From contig NZ_BNCK01000001.1 in the NCBI RefSeq assembly GCF_014656435.1, positions 186,001 through 250,000 of the forward strand: a stretch of DNA of 64,000 nt, given 5' to 3'. The position numbers were made by a program, and so were the translations under genes. Below the pieces are notes generated by a model. That model saw only the letters and a list, made by a program, of their open reading frames with translations, made no database searches and had not been told where the DNA came from. Numbering within the stretch: position 1 is the first letter of the stretch; each line of letters opens with the position of its first letter. Positions 1 through 8,833 of this stretch are shown one piece after another. The DNA comes from Thalassotalea marina (lineage in GTDB: Bacteria; Pseudomonadota; Gammaproteobacteria; Enterobacterales; Alteromonadaceae).

Positions 1-711
1 CCCGCTTTATCCGGAACAATATTAAAACTTGCCAATAGCTCATTTTTTAATTATCCCGGTAAAATTGACACCATTTCAAAGGCGGTACTCGTACTAGGTA
101 TTACCGAAGTCTATAACCTAGTTATTGCATACTTTACTACTAAAGCATTTAAGTCCATTAGTGCGCCTGCAGAATTTCTAGAAGTCTTTTGGGAAAAAAG
201 CGTTGATTGTGCACTAATCATTAAATATTTAGGGTTCAAATTAAAAGTGGCCAACGCTGAGCGACTTTTCATTTTGGGGTTGTTGCATAACTTAGGTGAG
301 CTGGTAGTACAACAGTTTGAACCGGAAAAAGTAACTCAACTTAATGAGCACAATGACAAATCATTACCATGGGCATTGCAGAAAGAAACCTTTGGTTTTA
401 CTTTTGCTGATTGCACTGGAGAGTTGTTAAAGCAATGGCAATTACCTTTCAGTTTGATAGAGCCTGTGCGTTATCAAAATGAAGAAAACTTTGAACACTG
501 TACCGATGAAACAAAGCTACTATATGTTGCTAAGCGTATTATGTTGTCTAATCACCACAGTCATTTTAACGTTGAAGACTTAGCTGACGAAGCCAAACTG
601 CAAGAGCTACAAATAGACACTCAAATGATCAAAGCGGTAAACGAGTTTTGCGATCTTGAACGATTAGCAATTTTAGCTATTTTAAGTCCTGGTGCTGTCA
701 CCATTTATTAG
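1..711 (+). CDS. HDOD domain protein, 5' end outside window
   Basis: The frame is open from base 1, so the gene starts upstream of the window and about 236 C-terminal residues are visible. The first residues (ILKLANSSFF, then ISKAVLVLGI) match the core of the HDOD domain, a non-catalytic relative of HD phosphohydrolases found in bacterial signalling proteins. The rest (LFILGLLHNLGELV and a helical tail) is the usual second half of the domain. No GGDEF, EAL or kinase domain follows. It may carry a receiver or other input domain in the missing N-terminus. The ATG-like start at 247 is internal to the domain and should not be used. It ends just before a strong terminator. The partner and signal are unknown. 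Confidence 0.8.
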   Translation, partial: PALSGTILKLANSSFFNYPGKIDTISKAVLVLGITEVYNLVIAYFTTKAFKSISAPAEFLEVFWEKSVDCALIIKYLGFKLKVANAERLFILGLLHNLGELVVQQFEPEKVTQLNEHNDKSLPWALQKETFGFTFADCTGELLKQWQLPFSLIEPVRYQNEENFEHCTDETKLLYVAKRIMLSNHHSHFNVEDLADEAKLQELQIDTQMIKAVNEFCDLERLAILAILSPGAVTIY

Positions 712-732
712 TTTATTGTTAACCGTAAAAAG

Positions 733-767
733 AGCCTGTTCGCTATAGAAGCTGAACAGGCTTTTTT
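733..767. terminator. Bidirectional intrinsic terminator
   Basis: Nine-base arms AGCCTGTTC (733-741) and GAACAGGCT (754-762) are followed by a T-run. An A-tract lies before the left arm, so it can also serve the convergent channel gene on the minus strand. Confidence 0.85.
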
Positions 768-779
768 ATTTCTCTTGCT

Positions 780-1481
780 TTAGTCGTCTTGATCTTGCAT
801 ATAGCGATCTCTAAATCTCTGCGCATGTTTGTTGCTGATAGCTGAAATTCTTGAGCCCACCATACTTGCTACTAATATCGCCAGATAAAACTGCCCACAT
901 ACTGCTTGAAAATAAACAAAAAACTGACTTAACGGCAACGTTGGTGCGATGTCACCAAAGCCCAATGTGGTAAGAGTCACAAAAGAGAAATAAACAAATG
1001 TTGGAAACAATTCAAACCAGTGCTCAGATGACTTTAAGCCTTTAAAAGAGCCAGGAATATTGAGTTCAATTAAGGTGTAGATAAGCGCCCAAATAAGCCC
1101 TAGCAATAAGTACAAACAAATCGCCCCTAGAATCTTATTGCTATCCACCTTGCCAGCTAGCATGACTAACTTGGTTGTTTGAATGGCGGTAAAAATAAAA
1201 AACACCAGTAACAATAATAAATGTGCATATTCTAAATTGACGTTATCAAGCCAATACCCACCCAAGGAAGTTAAAACGATAGCGACAGGAAATATAAAGG
1301 CTTTACGTAAAAACAGCTTTTCGTTTTTAGCTCCCCAAACGATTGATAATAAGGTAATGACGGTTGTTGATTGAACTAGCCGCTGTGCAGAGGGATCAAA
1401 AAACTGTTGAGCGAGTGCAGTGCTCAATAACAAAGTGGTTAAGGCAATCGTTAAATATATAAAATTATCTTTTGTTGTCAT
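780..1481 (-). CDS. Potassium channel family protein (two-TM pore domain)
   Basis: Integral membrane protein of about 233 residues with four or five hydrophobic segments. The pore loop carries TLGFGD at about residues 172-177, the K+ selectivity filter signature of the Ion_trans_2 family, followed by the last membrane helix and a short charged tail. Its likely job is K+ conductance across the inner membrane; no RCK/TrkA-N gating domain is present. An upstream GTG/ATG-type start would extend the frame to 1613. I prefer the ATG at 1481 because the extra 44 residues would cover the NtrC-like sites of the divergent glnK promoter and add an unusual cysteine/arginine-rich leader. Function in this organism is unproven. 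Confidence 0.75.
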   Translation of the reverse strand: MTTKDNFIYLTIALTTLLLSTALAQQFFDPSAQRLVQSTTVITLLSIVWGAKNEKLFLRKAFIFPVAIVLTSLGGYWLDNVNLEYAHLLLLLVFFIFTAIQTTKLVMLAGKVDSNKILGAICLYLLLGLIWALIYTLIELNIPGSFKGLKSSEHWFELFPTFVYFSFVTLTTLGFGDIAPTLPLSQFFVYFQAVCGQFYLAILVASMVGSRISAISNKHAQRFRDRYMQDQDD

Positions 1482-1530
1482 ATCTTGCTCTGCTAACAAT
1501 GGCAATCTACATATCATTAATACAAAGAAT

Positions 1531-1578
1531 TGCACCAAAAGTTTCACCTGCTCAAAAACTATGCACTGTCTTGGTGCG
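1531..1578 (+). promoter_or_regulatory. Putative NtrC enhancer sites for glnK-amtB
   Basis: Bases 1562-1578 read TGCACT-N5-GGTGCG, close to the NtrC dyad TGCACC-N5-GGTGCA. A weaker site, TGCACC-N5-TTTCAC, lies at 1531-1547. Their centres are 31 bp apart, about three helical turns, and fall near -99 and -130 relative to the start predicted from the -24/-12 element, the usual geometry of NtrC enhancers. Sites seen directly; binding by NtrC is inferred. Confidence 0.65.
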
Positions 1579-1642
1579 CTTCTATGGCAAGTATTATCAT
1601 TAATATTAAACAAGATATTGTAAATATTAAACTTTTATTGTT

Positions 1643-1658
1643 TGGCATAGCCATTGAA
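1643..1658 (+). promoter_or_regulatory. Putative sigma-54 promoter of glnK-amtB
   Basis: TGGCATAGCCATTGAA keeps the GG of the -24 element and the correct 10-base spacing, but has GA where the -12 element normally has GC. Predicted start is near 1669, 23 bases before the glnK ATG, leaving room for the AGGGG ribosome-binding site at 1681. The weaker -12 lowers confidence; the upstream NtrC-like sites raise it. Confidence 0.55.
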
Positions 1659-1688
1659 TATTCATTGAAAAATGATAATTAGGGGTAA

Positions 1689-2030
<342 letters not shown>

Positions 2031-2040
2031 GGAGAAAGTC

Positions 2041-3306
2041 ATGGAACAAAATATATTTCATTTACAATACGCTTTAGATACTTTTTATTTTCTAATTTGT
2101 GGTGCTTTAGTCATGTGGATGGCAGCTGGCTTTTCTATGTTAGAGGCTGGTTTAGTTCGTGCAAAAAACACCACTGAAATATTAACAAAGAATATCGCTT
2201 TGTATTCAATATCTTGTATCACCTACTTAGCGTGTGGTTATCAAATAATGTACGGCGGTGGCTATTTCTTATCGGGTATTGAAACGGTAGATGCCAATGC
2301 TGTTTTATCAGAATTTGCTAATCGAGAAGAGGGTTTTACTGGTGGTGCTATCTATTCGAAAGCATCTGATTTTTTCTTTCAGGTGGTCTTTGTCGCCACT
2401 GCGATGTCAATTGTGTCGGGAGCTGTAGCTGAACGTATGAAACTATGGTCATTTCTCGCTTTTACCGTAGTGTTGACTGCATTTATTTACCCGATGGAAG
2501 GTAGTTGGACTTGGGGCGGTGAAGCGGTTTTTGGTTGGTTTACTTTAGCCGATATGGGTTTTTCTGATTTCGCCGGTTCAGGTATTGTTCACTTGGCAGG
2601 TGCATCAGCAGCCCTTGCAGGTGTATTACTGTTAGGTCCTAGAAAAGGGAAATATGGGGCAAATGGCCGTATCAATGCTATTCCTGGAGCAAACTTACCA
2701 CTAGCCACATTAGGAACCTTTGTATTGTGGATGGGTTGGTTTGGCTTTAATGGTGGCTCTGTGTTAAAGCTAGGTGATATCAATAATTCACACTCAGTCG
2801 CTATGGTGTTTTTAAATACCAATGCCGCAGCAGCCGGAGGAGCGGTAGCAGCATTAATTTTAGCTAAAATCTTATTTAAAAAAGCAGATTTAACTATGGC
2901 GTTAAATGGGGCGCTTGCAGGACTTGTGGCAATTACCGCTGAACCATCAACTCCAACAGCGCTGCAAGCGACAGTGTTTGGCGTCTTGGGAGGTTTGTTA
3001 GTGGTATTAGCTATCGTTTCACTTGATAAGTTAAAAATCGATGATCCTGTTGGGGCTATTTCTGTGCATGGTGTCGTTGGTTTTCTAGGATTGTTATTAG
3101 TGCCTATCACTAATGGAAATGCAAGTTTTTCAGGGCAGTTAATTGGCGCAACGACGATATTTGCTTGGGTTTTTATCACCAGTTTAGTGGTATGGTTTTT
3201 ATTAAAAGTAACTATTGGTATTAGAGTAAGTGAAGAAGAAGAGTATGAAGGTGTAGACAAATCAGATTGTGGTTTGGAAGCCTATCCTGAGTTCACTCGA
3301 GGATAA
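2041..3306 (+). CDS. amtB: Ammonium transporter AmtB
   Basis: A 421-residue polytopic protein of the Amt/Rh family with about 11 hydrophobic segments. Family signatures seen are the early WMAAGFSMLEAGLVR, the central DFAGSGIVHLAGASAAL with the pore histidine, and the later SVHGVVGFLG with the second pore histidine. It carries ammonium across the inner membrane. There is no obvious cleaved signal peptide. Most of this subfamily begins, as here, with a short periplasmic stretch before the first helix. It is co-transcribed with glnK, whose product plugs the cytoplasmic pore. The gene ends at a hairpin terminator at 3332. Confidence 0.95.
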   Translation: MEQNIFHLQYALDTFYFLICGALVMWMAAGFSMLEAGLVRAKNTTEILTKNIALYSISCITYLACGYQIMYGGGYFLSGIETVDANAVLSEFANREEGFTGGAIYSKASDFFFQVVFVATAMSIVSGAVAERMKLWSFLAFTVVLTAFIYPMEGSWTWGGEAVFGWFTLADMGFSDFAGSGIVHLAGASAALAGVLLLGPRKGKYGANGRINAIPGANLPLATLGTFVLWMGWFGFNGGSVLKLGDINNSHSVAMVFLNTNAAAAGGAVAALILAKILFKKADLTMALNGALAGLVAITAEPSTPTALQATVFGVLGGLLVVLAIVSLDKLKIDDPVGAISVHGVVGFLGLLLVPITNGNASFSGQLIGATTIFAWVFITSLVVWFLLKVTIGIRVSEEEEYEGVDKSDCGLEAYPEFTRG

Positions 3307-3331
3307 CATAAGACAATAGTTATGCTCTTAA

Positions 3332-3356
3332 GGGAAGCCAAGTGCTTCCCTTTTTT
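3332..3356 (+). terminator. Intrinsic terminator after amtB
   Basis: Arms GGGAAGC (3332-3338) and GCTTCCC (3344-3350) are followed by six T residues. Confidence 0.85.
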
Positions 3357-3470
3357 AATCTGCACATTTTAATTGTCTAAAGAACTGACTGTGCAATTGC
3401 ATATTTCATTAGTACAAATTGTATAAAGTTGTGTAGTATTAATAGATTAGCTTGGATTTGGAATAGGGCG

Positions 3471-4406
3471 ATGGCAAGAGAGCAATTCGGTGTGTGTGCG
3501 GAACCGAGTCTTCATGGTTATTATTTGTTGTTCAATGTATTAGACGATAAAAATGCATTGATTAGGCAGGCGTTATCTAGACTACCCGCGATGTTTGAAA
3601 AGTATGCTGATCGGTTTTCGGAAGCCAATCTAACAGGGGTTATCGCTATTGGTGCAAACTATTGGGATGAGTTTTACCCCAAGGCCAGACCAAAATCATT
3701 ACGCGCTTTCTCAGAAATAAAATGTGATGACCGCATTGCACCTTCAGTAAATTATGATCTTTATATTGAAGTGCGCAGTGATAGAGCTGACGTAAATCAT
3801 ATTGTTGCAGGAAAGGTGTGTGAGTTATTGTCCGGCGGAGTAGAGTTAGTTGAGCAAGTTCGAGGGTTTAGGTTTCTTGATGGTCGAGATTTAACAGGCT
3901 TTGTAGATGGTACAGAAAACCCCAAAGGTAGACACCGACGTGAAGTCGCTTTATTGACGCCAGAGCAAGACGAACAGTTTGCCGCTGGAAGTTATTTACA
4001 TATTCAGCGATATAGACATAACTTAAACCTTTGGAATCGCTTAAAAGTTAAAGAGCAAGAAGATGTAATTGGGCGAACAAAAATCGATAACGAAGAATAT
4101 ACTGCAGAAAATAAACCAGAAACGTCTCATATTAAACGCACTAATTTAAAAGACGCTGAAGGTAACAGTATAGAGATATTAAGGCAAAGCATGCCTTACG
4201 GTGATATGAAAATTCAGGGGTTATTTTTTGTCTCTTATTGCCACTCACCTGAGCCGTTTGAAAATATGCTGAAAAGCATGGTCGAAGAAGACGAACTAGG
4301 TAACTTTGATCACATGCTTAAGTTTACACAGGCAGAAACAGGTGCTTCCTTTTTTGCTCCTAGCCTAAATATCCTAGCTGAGTTAGCTATAACAGAAAAC
4401 CAATAA
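3471..4406 (+). CDS. DyP-type haem peroxidase (YfeX-like)
   Basis: About 311 residues. The sequence opens REQFGVCAEPSLHGYYLLFNV, as in YfeX-type dye-decolourising peroxidases. It contains GFVDGTENP near residue 142, the GxxDG motif with the catalytic aspartate, and RYRHNLNLWNRL near residue 182 with the likely proximal haem histidine. Cytoplasmic by lack of a signal peptide. DyP enzymes use H2O2 to oxidise dyes and porphyrins; the physiological substrate is not known. A start at 3429 is possible but adds 14 residues not seen in the family, while the ATG at 3471 follows an AGGG. No encapsulin gene lies beside it. It ends inside a bidirectional terminator. Confidence 0.88.
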   Translation: MAREQFGVCAEPSLHGYYLLFNVLDDKNALIRQALSRLPAMFEKYADRFSEANLTGVIAIGANYWDEFYPKARPKSLRAFSEIKCDDRIAPSVNYDLYIEVRSDRADVNHIVAGKVCELLSGGVELVEQVRGFRFLDGRDLTGFVDGTENPKGRHRREVALLTPEQDEQFAAGSYLHIQRYRHNLNLWNRLKVKEQEDVIGRTKIDNEEYTAENKPETSHIKRTNLKDAEGNSIEILRQSMPYGDMKIQGLFFVSYCHSPEPFENMLKSMVEEDELGNFDHMLKFTQAETGASFFAPSLNILAELAITENQ

Positions 4407-4431
4407 CTGCATCAAAACAGTTATTGGTTTT
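4396..4431. terminator. Bidirectional terminator overlapping the DyP stop codon
   Basis: AAAACCAATAACTG (4396-4409) and CAGTTATTGGTTTT (4418-4431) form a perfect 14-bp stem with an 8-base loop. It lies between two convergent genes. Confidence 0.8.
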
Positions 4432-4455
4432 ACAACTATCTATTGCAAATGTGAA

Positions 4456-4680
4456 TTAATTTGAACAGTAGTTTTGTAAACATTGATTATAAAGATAATT
4501 AAATAATGGTTCGCTCGAAGCGCATGCTGAAGCCCCCGCTTGACCAGCACACATAACAGCTTGTTCTTGCCTTGCGATTCTCTCACAATCTTCTTCACAT
4601 GTTGTCGCATAAGAAGCGCCAGCCCCTAACAGTAGAGAAAGTGAAAACAAAGTGGATTTTCTGCTTAATAATTTTTTCAT
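4456..4680 (-). CDS. Small secreted six-cysteine protein, unknown function
   Basis: A 74-residue product. A clear signal peptide (KKLLSRK, then a leucine/serine/alanine core ending ASYA) is followed by a mature part of about 48 residues with six cysteines, in the pattern CxxxC...C...C...CxxxxC. An even number of cysteines in an exported peptide suggests three disulfides in the periplasm or outside. I do not recognise the family. It stands alone between a terminator and a 385-base gene-free stretch. The mature part is acidic and alanine/glutamine rich. Alternatives are a periplasmic metal-binding or envelope-stress peptide. The signal peptide and start are well supported; function is not. Confidence 0.65.
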   Translation of the reverse strand: MKKLLSRKSTLFSLSLLLGAGASYATTCEEDCERIARQEQAVMCAGQAGASACASSEPLFNYLYNQCLQNYCSN

Positions 4681-5065
4681 TGTTTATTCCTTAAACTAAA
4701 TTAATTGTCATGGTACATAACTTAACAACTGGCATCTTGCCATAATGGGAGCAAAGTCATGGTGACTCCCAAGTACCACCAACAGCATTTCATTCCCTAA
4801 GTTGTGTGTCAATGAAGAGCTATATACCTATTTTTCCTGAGATATTTCATTGTATTGCTGGTTTTTTAAACATGCTATGCACTTAGGTTATAAATGCGCT
4901 TAAACCATAAGAAGTTTGTTGTTTAGCTAGGAAGTAATTTTGAAAACAGTGACTTATTAGCAATTAATTCACCATTTTTTATCGACATGTATAAATATTC
5001 AAACACGACAGTTTTGTTGATTTCTAGCGGCTTAAAGAAGAAGCTTTATTTGGTTTATTGCTCTC
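4681..5065. other. Gene-free stretch between the six-cysteine gene and argR
   Basis: AT-rich, no convincing gene. It holds the promoter side of the small secreted gene and a weak stem TGGGAG/CTCCCA (4746-4771). A stem GCTCTCT/AGAGAGC with a 3-base loop and T-run (5060-5081) straddles the argR stop codon, but the T-run is on the plus strand, so it is not a normal argR terminator. Confidence 0.4.
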
Positions 5066-5542
5066 TTATAGAGAGCTTTTTGAAAAGAGTTTTTCTAAAC
5101 TGTTAATAGTAGTTTGAATGTCTTTTACGCTGGTAGGAGCGATAAAAATAGTATCGTCACCAGCGATAGTACCTAATACACCGTCAGCTTGGCTTAAACT
5201 GTCTAGTAACCTAGCGATAAGCTGAGCAGCACCGGGGCTAGTGCGAATAATGATCATCATTTCATTATGTTCGATATCAAGTACAAGCTGTTTTAAAGGG
5301 CTTTTTGCTGTGGGTACACCTAGTTCAGCCGGTAAACAATACACCATATCTTGACGCGCGTTGCGGGTGCGCACAGCGCCAAACTTACTTAACATTCTAG
5401 ATACTTTTGACTGGCTAATGTTATCAAAGCCTTGAGACTTCAAAGCGTCGACAATATCGCCCTGTGAGCCAAACTGCTCTTGTTTGAGTAATTCTTTAAA
5501 CGCATTTACTAATGCTTCTTGCTTTTGTTGGACTGTAGTCAT
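5066..5542 (-). CDS. argR: Arginine repressor ArgR
   Basis: A 158-residue protein of normal ArgR length. The N-terminal winged helix carries SQSKVSRML (DNA-recognition helix region); the C-terminal hexamerisation and arginine-binding domain carries [10 protein letters not shown] with the paired aspartates that contact arginine. With arginine it represses arginine synthesis and controls catabolic genes. It is divergent from mdh, a layout long conserved in gammaproteobacteria. A convincing ARG-box pair was not found by eye in the shared upstream region, so autoregulation is left open. Confidence 0.95.
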   Translation of the reverse strand: MTTVQQKQEALVNAFKELLKQEQFGSQGDIVDALKSQGFDNISQSKVSRMLSKFGAVRTRNARQDMVYCLPAELGVPTAKSPLKQLVLDIEHNEMMIIIRTSPGAAQLIARLLDSLSQADGVLGTIAGDDTIFIAPTSVKDIQTTINSLEKLFSKSSL

Positions 5543-5896
5543 GTGATAATTGGTGATCTTTATACCTAAGTATTATTTCGTTGTTGAAATTATACGCTAT
5601 CCTTGAAGGGCATTATACAAGATAGTAAAAAAGCGTATCAATTCAATGGTCAGTGCTTTGTTGTTTCTATCAAAAATTTGGGGCTATTAAAAGAATTTAT
5701 TCGCTCGCTTGTCTGAATGTCAGGATAAAATGTAATAAATGGCAATCTGTGCATCAGCTTAAACTATATTGAACAAAGCAAAATTAGCGATTAATTCTAG
5801 ATAGCTTCACGTTATTAATCATTGTCTTTTGGTGGCTAATGTTTTATCTTTTGGCGACCAAATTTTACGTAAATACTCAAATTTCGGAGAATTCCA
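5543..5896. other. Divergent argR-mdh intergenic region
   Basis: 354 bases of AT-rich sequence that must hold both promoters. A GGAGA ribosome-binding site sits at 5886-5890 before mdh. I see no clear ARG box, small gene or stable hairpin. Confidence 0.4.
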
Positions 5897-6832
5897 ATGA
5901 AAGTAGCTGTTCTAGGCGCAGCTGGCGGTATCGGCCAAGCGTTATCATTACTTCTAAAAACACAATTACCAGCAGGTTCTGATTTAGCCTTGTACGACGT
6001 TGCACCAGTTGTACCAGGTGTTGCTGTTGATTTAAGCCACATCCCAACGGCAGTAAATGTTAAAGGTTACGGTGCAGACGATTTAGCATCTGCTCTTGAC
6101 AGTGCTGACATTGTAATTATTCCTGCTGGAATGCCACGTAAGCCAGGTATGGATCGTGCCGACCTTTTCAATGTGAATGCTGGTATCATCAAAACATTGG
6201 CGGAAGGTATTGTTGCTAACTGTCCAAAAGCTTTGGTTGGTGTTATCACTAACCCTGTAAATGGCACAGTTCCAATTGTGGCAGAAGTATTCAAAAAAGC
6301 AGGTACTTATGACGCTAATCGTGTATTTGGTGTTACAACACTTGACGTAATTCGTTCAGAAGCATTTGTTGCTGAATTAAAAGGTTTAGATGTTGCTAAC
6401 GTGAAAGTACCAGTTATTGGTGGTCATTCAGGTACAACAATTCTTCCACTACTTTCACAAGTAGAAGGTGTAACATTTACTGACGAAGAAGTGGCAGCTT
6501 TAACTCCTCGTATTCAAAACGCAGGTACTGAAGTTGTTAACGCTAAGGCGGGCGGTGGTTCTGCTACTTTATCTATGGGCGCTGCTGCAGCACGTTTCAC
6601 TATGTCTTTAATTAAAGGCTTACAAGGTGAAGACGTTGTAGATTATGCATATGTAAACGTTGAAAATGGCGATGCTGAATATTTTGCACACCCAGTACGT
6701 TTAGGTAAAAATGGCGTAGAAGAAATCTTATCTTATGGCGAATTAAGCGCATTTGAACAAAAAGCCAAAGAAGATATGCTTGAAACCTTAAATAAAGATA
6801 TCCAAGAAGGTATCGACTTTATCAATGGTTAA
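5897..6832 (+). CDS. mdh: Malate dehydrogenase
   Basis: A 311-residue protein, the length of the enterobacterial-type NAD-dependent enzyme. The Rossmann motif GAAGGIGQ is at residues 7-14, the substrate loop contains [12 protein letters not shown] with the malate-binding arginines, [11 protein letters not shown] follows, and [10 protein letters not shown] contains the catalytic histidine. It interconverts malate and oxaloacetate in the TCA cycle in the cytoplasm. It stands as a single gene with a strong ribosome-binding site and its own terminator. Codon use looks like that of a highly expressed gene. Confidence 0.97.
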   Translation: MKVAVLGAAGGIGQALSLLLKTQLPAGSDLALYDVAPVVPGVAVDLSHIPTAVNVKGYGADDLASALDSADIVIIPAGMPRKPGMDRADLFNVNAGIIKTLAEGIVANCPKALVGVITNPVNGTVPIVAEVFKKAGTYDANRVFGVTTLDVIRSEAFVAELKGLDVANVKVPVIGGHSGTTILPLLSQVEGVTFTDEEVAALTPRIQNAGTEVVNAKAGGGSATLSMGAAAARFTMSLIKGLQGEDVVDYAYVNVENGDAEYFAHPVRLGKNGVEEILSYGELSAFEQKAKEDMLETLNKDIQEGIDFING

Positions 6833-6849
6833 GCTTATTGATTTTTAAT

Positions 6850-6878
6850 AAAAAAGCCGCCTTTTGGCGGCTTTTTTG
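6850..6878 (+). terminator. Intrinsic terminator after mdh
   Basis: AAAAAGCCGCC and GGCGGCTTTTTT form a GC-rich stem with a CTTTT-type loop and a T-run. The A-tract before it makes it potentially bidirectional. Confidence 0.9.
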
Positions 6879-6926
6879 TATCTTACGCTATACTGATTTT
6901 AAGTAGGCAGCTTTTTTAATATCAGT

Positions 6927-7622
6927 ATGTTGAAATATTTTGTCGTCTCATTTGTCGCACTTACATTCAGCAATGCATTGTCGGCTGAAACATTCAGGTT
7001 TTGCTATGAAAGATGGAAACCTTTTTCGTATCTTAATGACCAGGGGCAGTATGTTGGTGAAAGTATCGACCTTGTTAAAAGAGCGATTGAGCAATCAAAT
7101 ATAACGGTCTCTTTCAAAGAGCTACCTTTTGCGCGTTGCATCGCTGCGGTGACGGCAGGGCAATTCGATTTTGTGCTGCATTCTGATAAAAATGAAGCCT
7201 TACCTTTTGTACCTGTGCCGATTAATGATTGGAAAATAACGTTAGTTTTTCATCAAGACAGCAAACTAAATAATAATTTACTTCCTAATACCAAAGTGAT
7301 GCTATCTTGGGATTATCAATATCCAGATGAAGTCTTGCAGTACTTACTTAGCAATGATGCCAGATTAGTGAAAACGAAGTATTATGCTAAGGATGATAAA
7401 AGTACACGCTTGCTTTTTCAGCATCTTGTTTTGAAGCGTGTTGACGCCATGCTTGTCGATAGAGCATGGGCTGAATACAAAATAAAACACCTCGGTTTAC
7501 CGCTGAGAATTTCTCCAGACGATGTTTACATTGAGCCGCAATTTGTTGGTTATTATCCAAATGGAGAAGCTAAAGCTAAACGTTTGGAGCGCCTATTAAG
7601 ACAGGCGCTCGAAAATAAATAA
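6927..7622 (+). CDS. Orphan periplasmic solute-binding protein (SBP_bac_3 family)
   Basis: A 231-residue exported protein. The signal peptide runs to about residue 20 (ALSA cleavage). The mature part begins TFRFCYERWKPFSYLND, typical of the family 3 solute-binding fold used by amino acid ABC transporters, followed by GQYVGESIDLVKRAIE and FARCIAAVTAGQFDFVL. It is slightly short for the family. No permease or ATPase gene is adjacent, and it converges with ispB, so it may be a stand-alone binding protein rather than part of an importer. The ribosome-binding site is weak. The ligand cannot be read from sequence. A second orphan of this family is at 39301-40083. Confidence 0.78.
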   Translation: MLKYFVVSFVALTFSNALSAETFRFCYERWKPFSYLNDQGQYVGESIDLVKRAIEQSNITVSFKELPFARCIAAVTAGQFDFVLHSDKNEALPFVPVPINDWKITLVFHQDSKLNNNLLPNTKVMLSWDYQYPDEVLQYLLSNDARLVKTKYYAKDDKSTRLLFQHLVLKRVDAMLVDRAWAEYKIKHLGLPLRISPDDVYIEPQFVGYYPNGEAKAKRLERLLRQALENK

Positions 7623-7628
7623 CTCACA

Positions 7629-8600
7629 CTAGTGACTTCTATTAGCTGCAATATGAGCTAGCGCGATTAACGCTTCTTTGTAAGGGGTGTTAGGCAATAT
7701 AGTGAGTGCCGCAATAGCTTTATCTGCTTCTTGTTCTGCAATTTGTTGAGTGTACTCTAAAGCACCGGTGTCTTTCATTGCTGTTAATATGGCTTCTAGG
7801 TTGTCCATACCTGTGCAGTTTTCTATAGCATCTCGGATAAGCATTTTTTGAGCTTCATTCCCATTATTCATAGCATATAGAAGTGGCAGTGTGGGTTTAC
7901 CTTCGGCTAGATCATCACCAACATTTTTGCCCATTTCTTTGGCGTCTGCAGTGTAATCCATAATATCATCAACGAGTTGGAATGCCGTGCCTAAATATTT
8001 ACCATATTCCTGCATAGCTAACTCTATTTCTTCAGATTGTTCAGAGATAACTGCTGCTAAACGTGTTGCTGCTTCAAATAACTTTGCTGTTTTGCAGTAG
8101 ATTACCTGCATATAGCTTTCTTCTGTGGTGTCGGGGTCATTACAATTCATTAATTGCAATACTTCACCTTCTGCAACAATATTGGTGGCATCGGATAAAA
8201 TATCCATGACTTTCATATTGTTGAGTTTCGTCATCATTTGAAATGAACGTGTGTATAAGAAGTCGCCAACAAGTACACTAGCACTGTTGCCAAAAAGTGC
8301 ATTTGCCGTCTCTCGACCTCTGCGCATTTCAGATTCATCAACAACGTCATCATGTAGTAATGTAGCAGTGTGAATAAACTCGATTATCGCGGCGATATCT
8401 ATGTGTTTATCACCTTGATAATTCATTGCTCTTGCTGCTAGCACTGACAGCATAGGTCGCATTCTCTTTCCACCAGCATTTACAATGTAAATCCCTAGTT
8501 GATTAATTAAGGCGACATCAGATTGAAGTTGTTGATAAATAAGCTCATTAACGCTGTTCATGTCGGCTTGAGCTAGCGATTGAATTTGTTGAAGATCCAT
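7629..8600 (-). CDS. ispB: Octaprenyl diphosphate synthase
   Basis: Starting at the ATG at 8600 gives 323 residues, the length of E. coli IspB, and the N-terminus MDLQQIQSLAQADMNSVN aligns with it; an upstream start at 8624 adds eight unlikely residues. The first aspartate-rich motif DDVVDE with RRG and the second motif DDIMD are present, plus GGKRMRP for IPP binding. It condenses isopentenyl diphosphate units to make the side chain of ubiquinone and menaquinone. Divergent from rplU-rpmA-cgtA as in many gammaproteobacteria. Confidence 0.95.
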   Translation of the reverse strand: MDLQQIQSLAQADMNSVNELIYQQLQSDVALINQLGIYIVNAGGKRMRPMLSVLAARAMNYQGDKHIDIAAIIEFIHTATLLHDDVVDESEMRRGRETANALFGNSASVLVGDFLYTRSFQMMTKLNNMKVMDILSDATNIVAEGEVLQLMNCNDPDTTEESYMQVIYCKTAKLFEAATRLAAVISEQSEEIELAMQEYGKYLGTAFQLVDDIMDYTADAKEMGKNVGDDLAEGKPTLPLLYAMNNGNEAQKMLIRDAIENCTGMDNLEAILTAMKDTGALEYTQQIAEQEADKAIAALTILPNTPYKEALIALAHIAANRSH

Positions 8601-8741
8601 AGGAAAAGCTAAGAGGCGTTGCATCTAACAGTTACGTAAATTTGATGCTGCCAAGTGTACACTAAATTGCCTAATAAAGAAGGTGATATATCGACTTCCA
8701 TGCAATTAAACAAAAAATTCTATTTTCGTTAATAATTGTGC

Positions 8742-8770
8742 TTGCGATCATTTTACGCTTCGCGTAGAAT
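8742..8770 (+). promoter_or_regulatory. Sigma-70 promoter of rplU-rpmA
   Basis: TTGCGA at 8742-8747, a 17-base spacer, and TAGAAT at 8765-8770, followed by a short leader of about 57 bases to the rplU ATG. The leader can form a weak stem (TGCGTC with GGCGCA) just before the ribosome-binding site GGAG at 8824. Whether that stem has a role in L21 autoregulation cannot be said. Confidence 0.7.
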
Positions 8771-8833
8771 TCGCGCCCTATATTTTTAAATTTATGCGTC
8801 TATTTACTGAACAGGCGCAGTACGGAGTAGCAA

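Noticed and set aside
780-1613. Extending the K+ channel to 1613
   Set aside because: The extra 44 residues would overlap the NtrC-like sites and show no family similarity.
2589-3260. Long minus-strand frame of 223 codons inside amtB
   Set aside because: Antisense shadow of the amtB reading frame; composition is low-complexity and amtB is a clear gene.
3471-4406. DyP peroxidase as encapsulin cargo
   Set aside because: No encapsulin shell gene lies nearby and no clear cargo-loading tail is seen.
5060-5082. Hairpin at the argR stop as its terminator
   Set aside because: The T-run is on the plus strand, not after argR on the minus strand.
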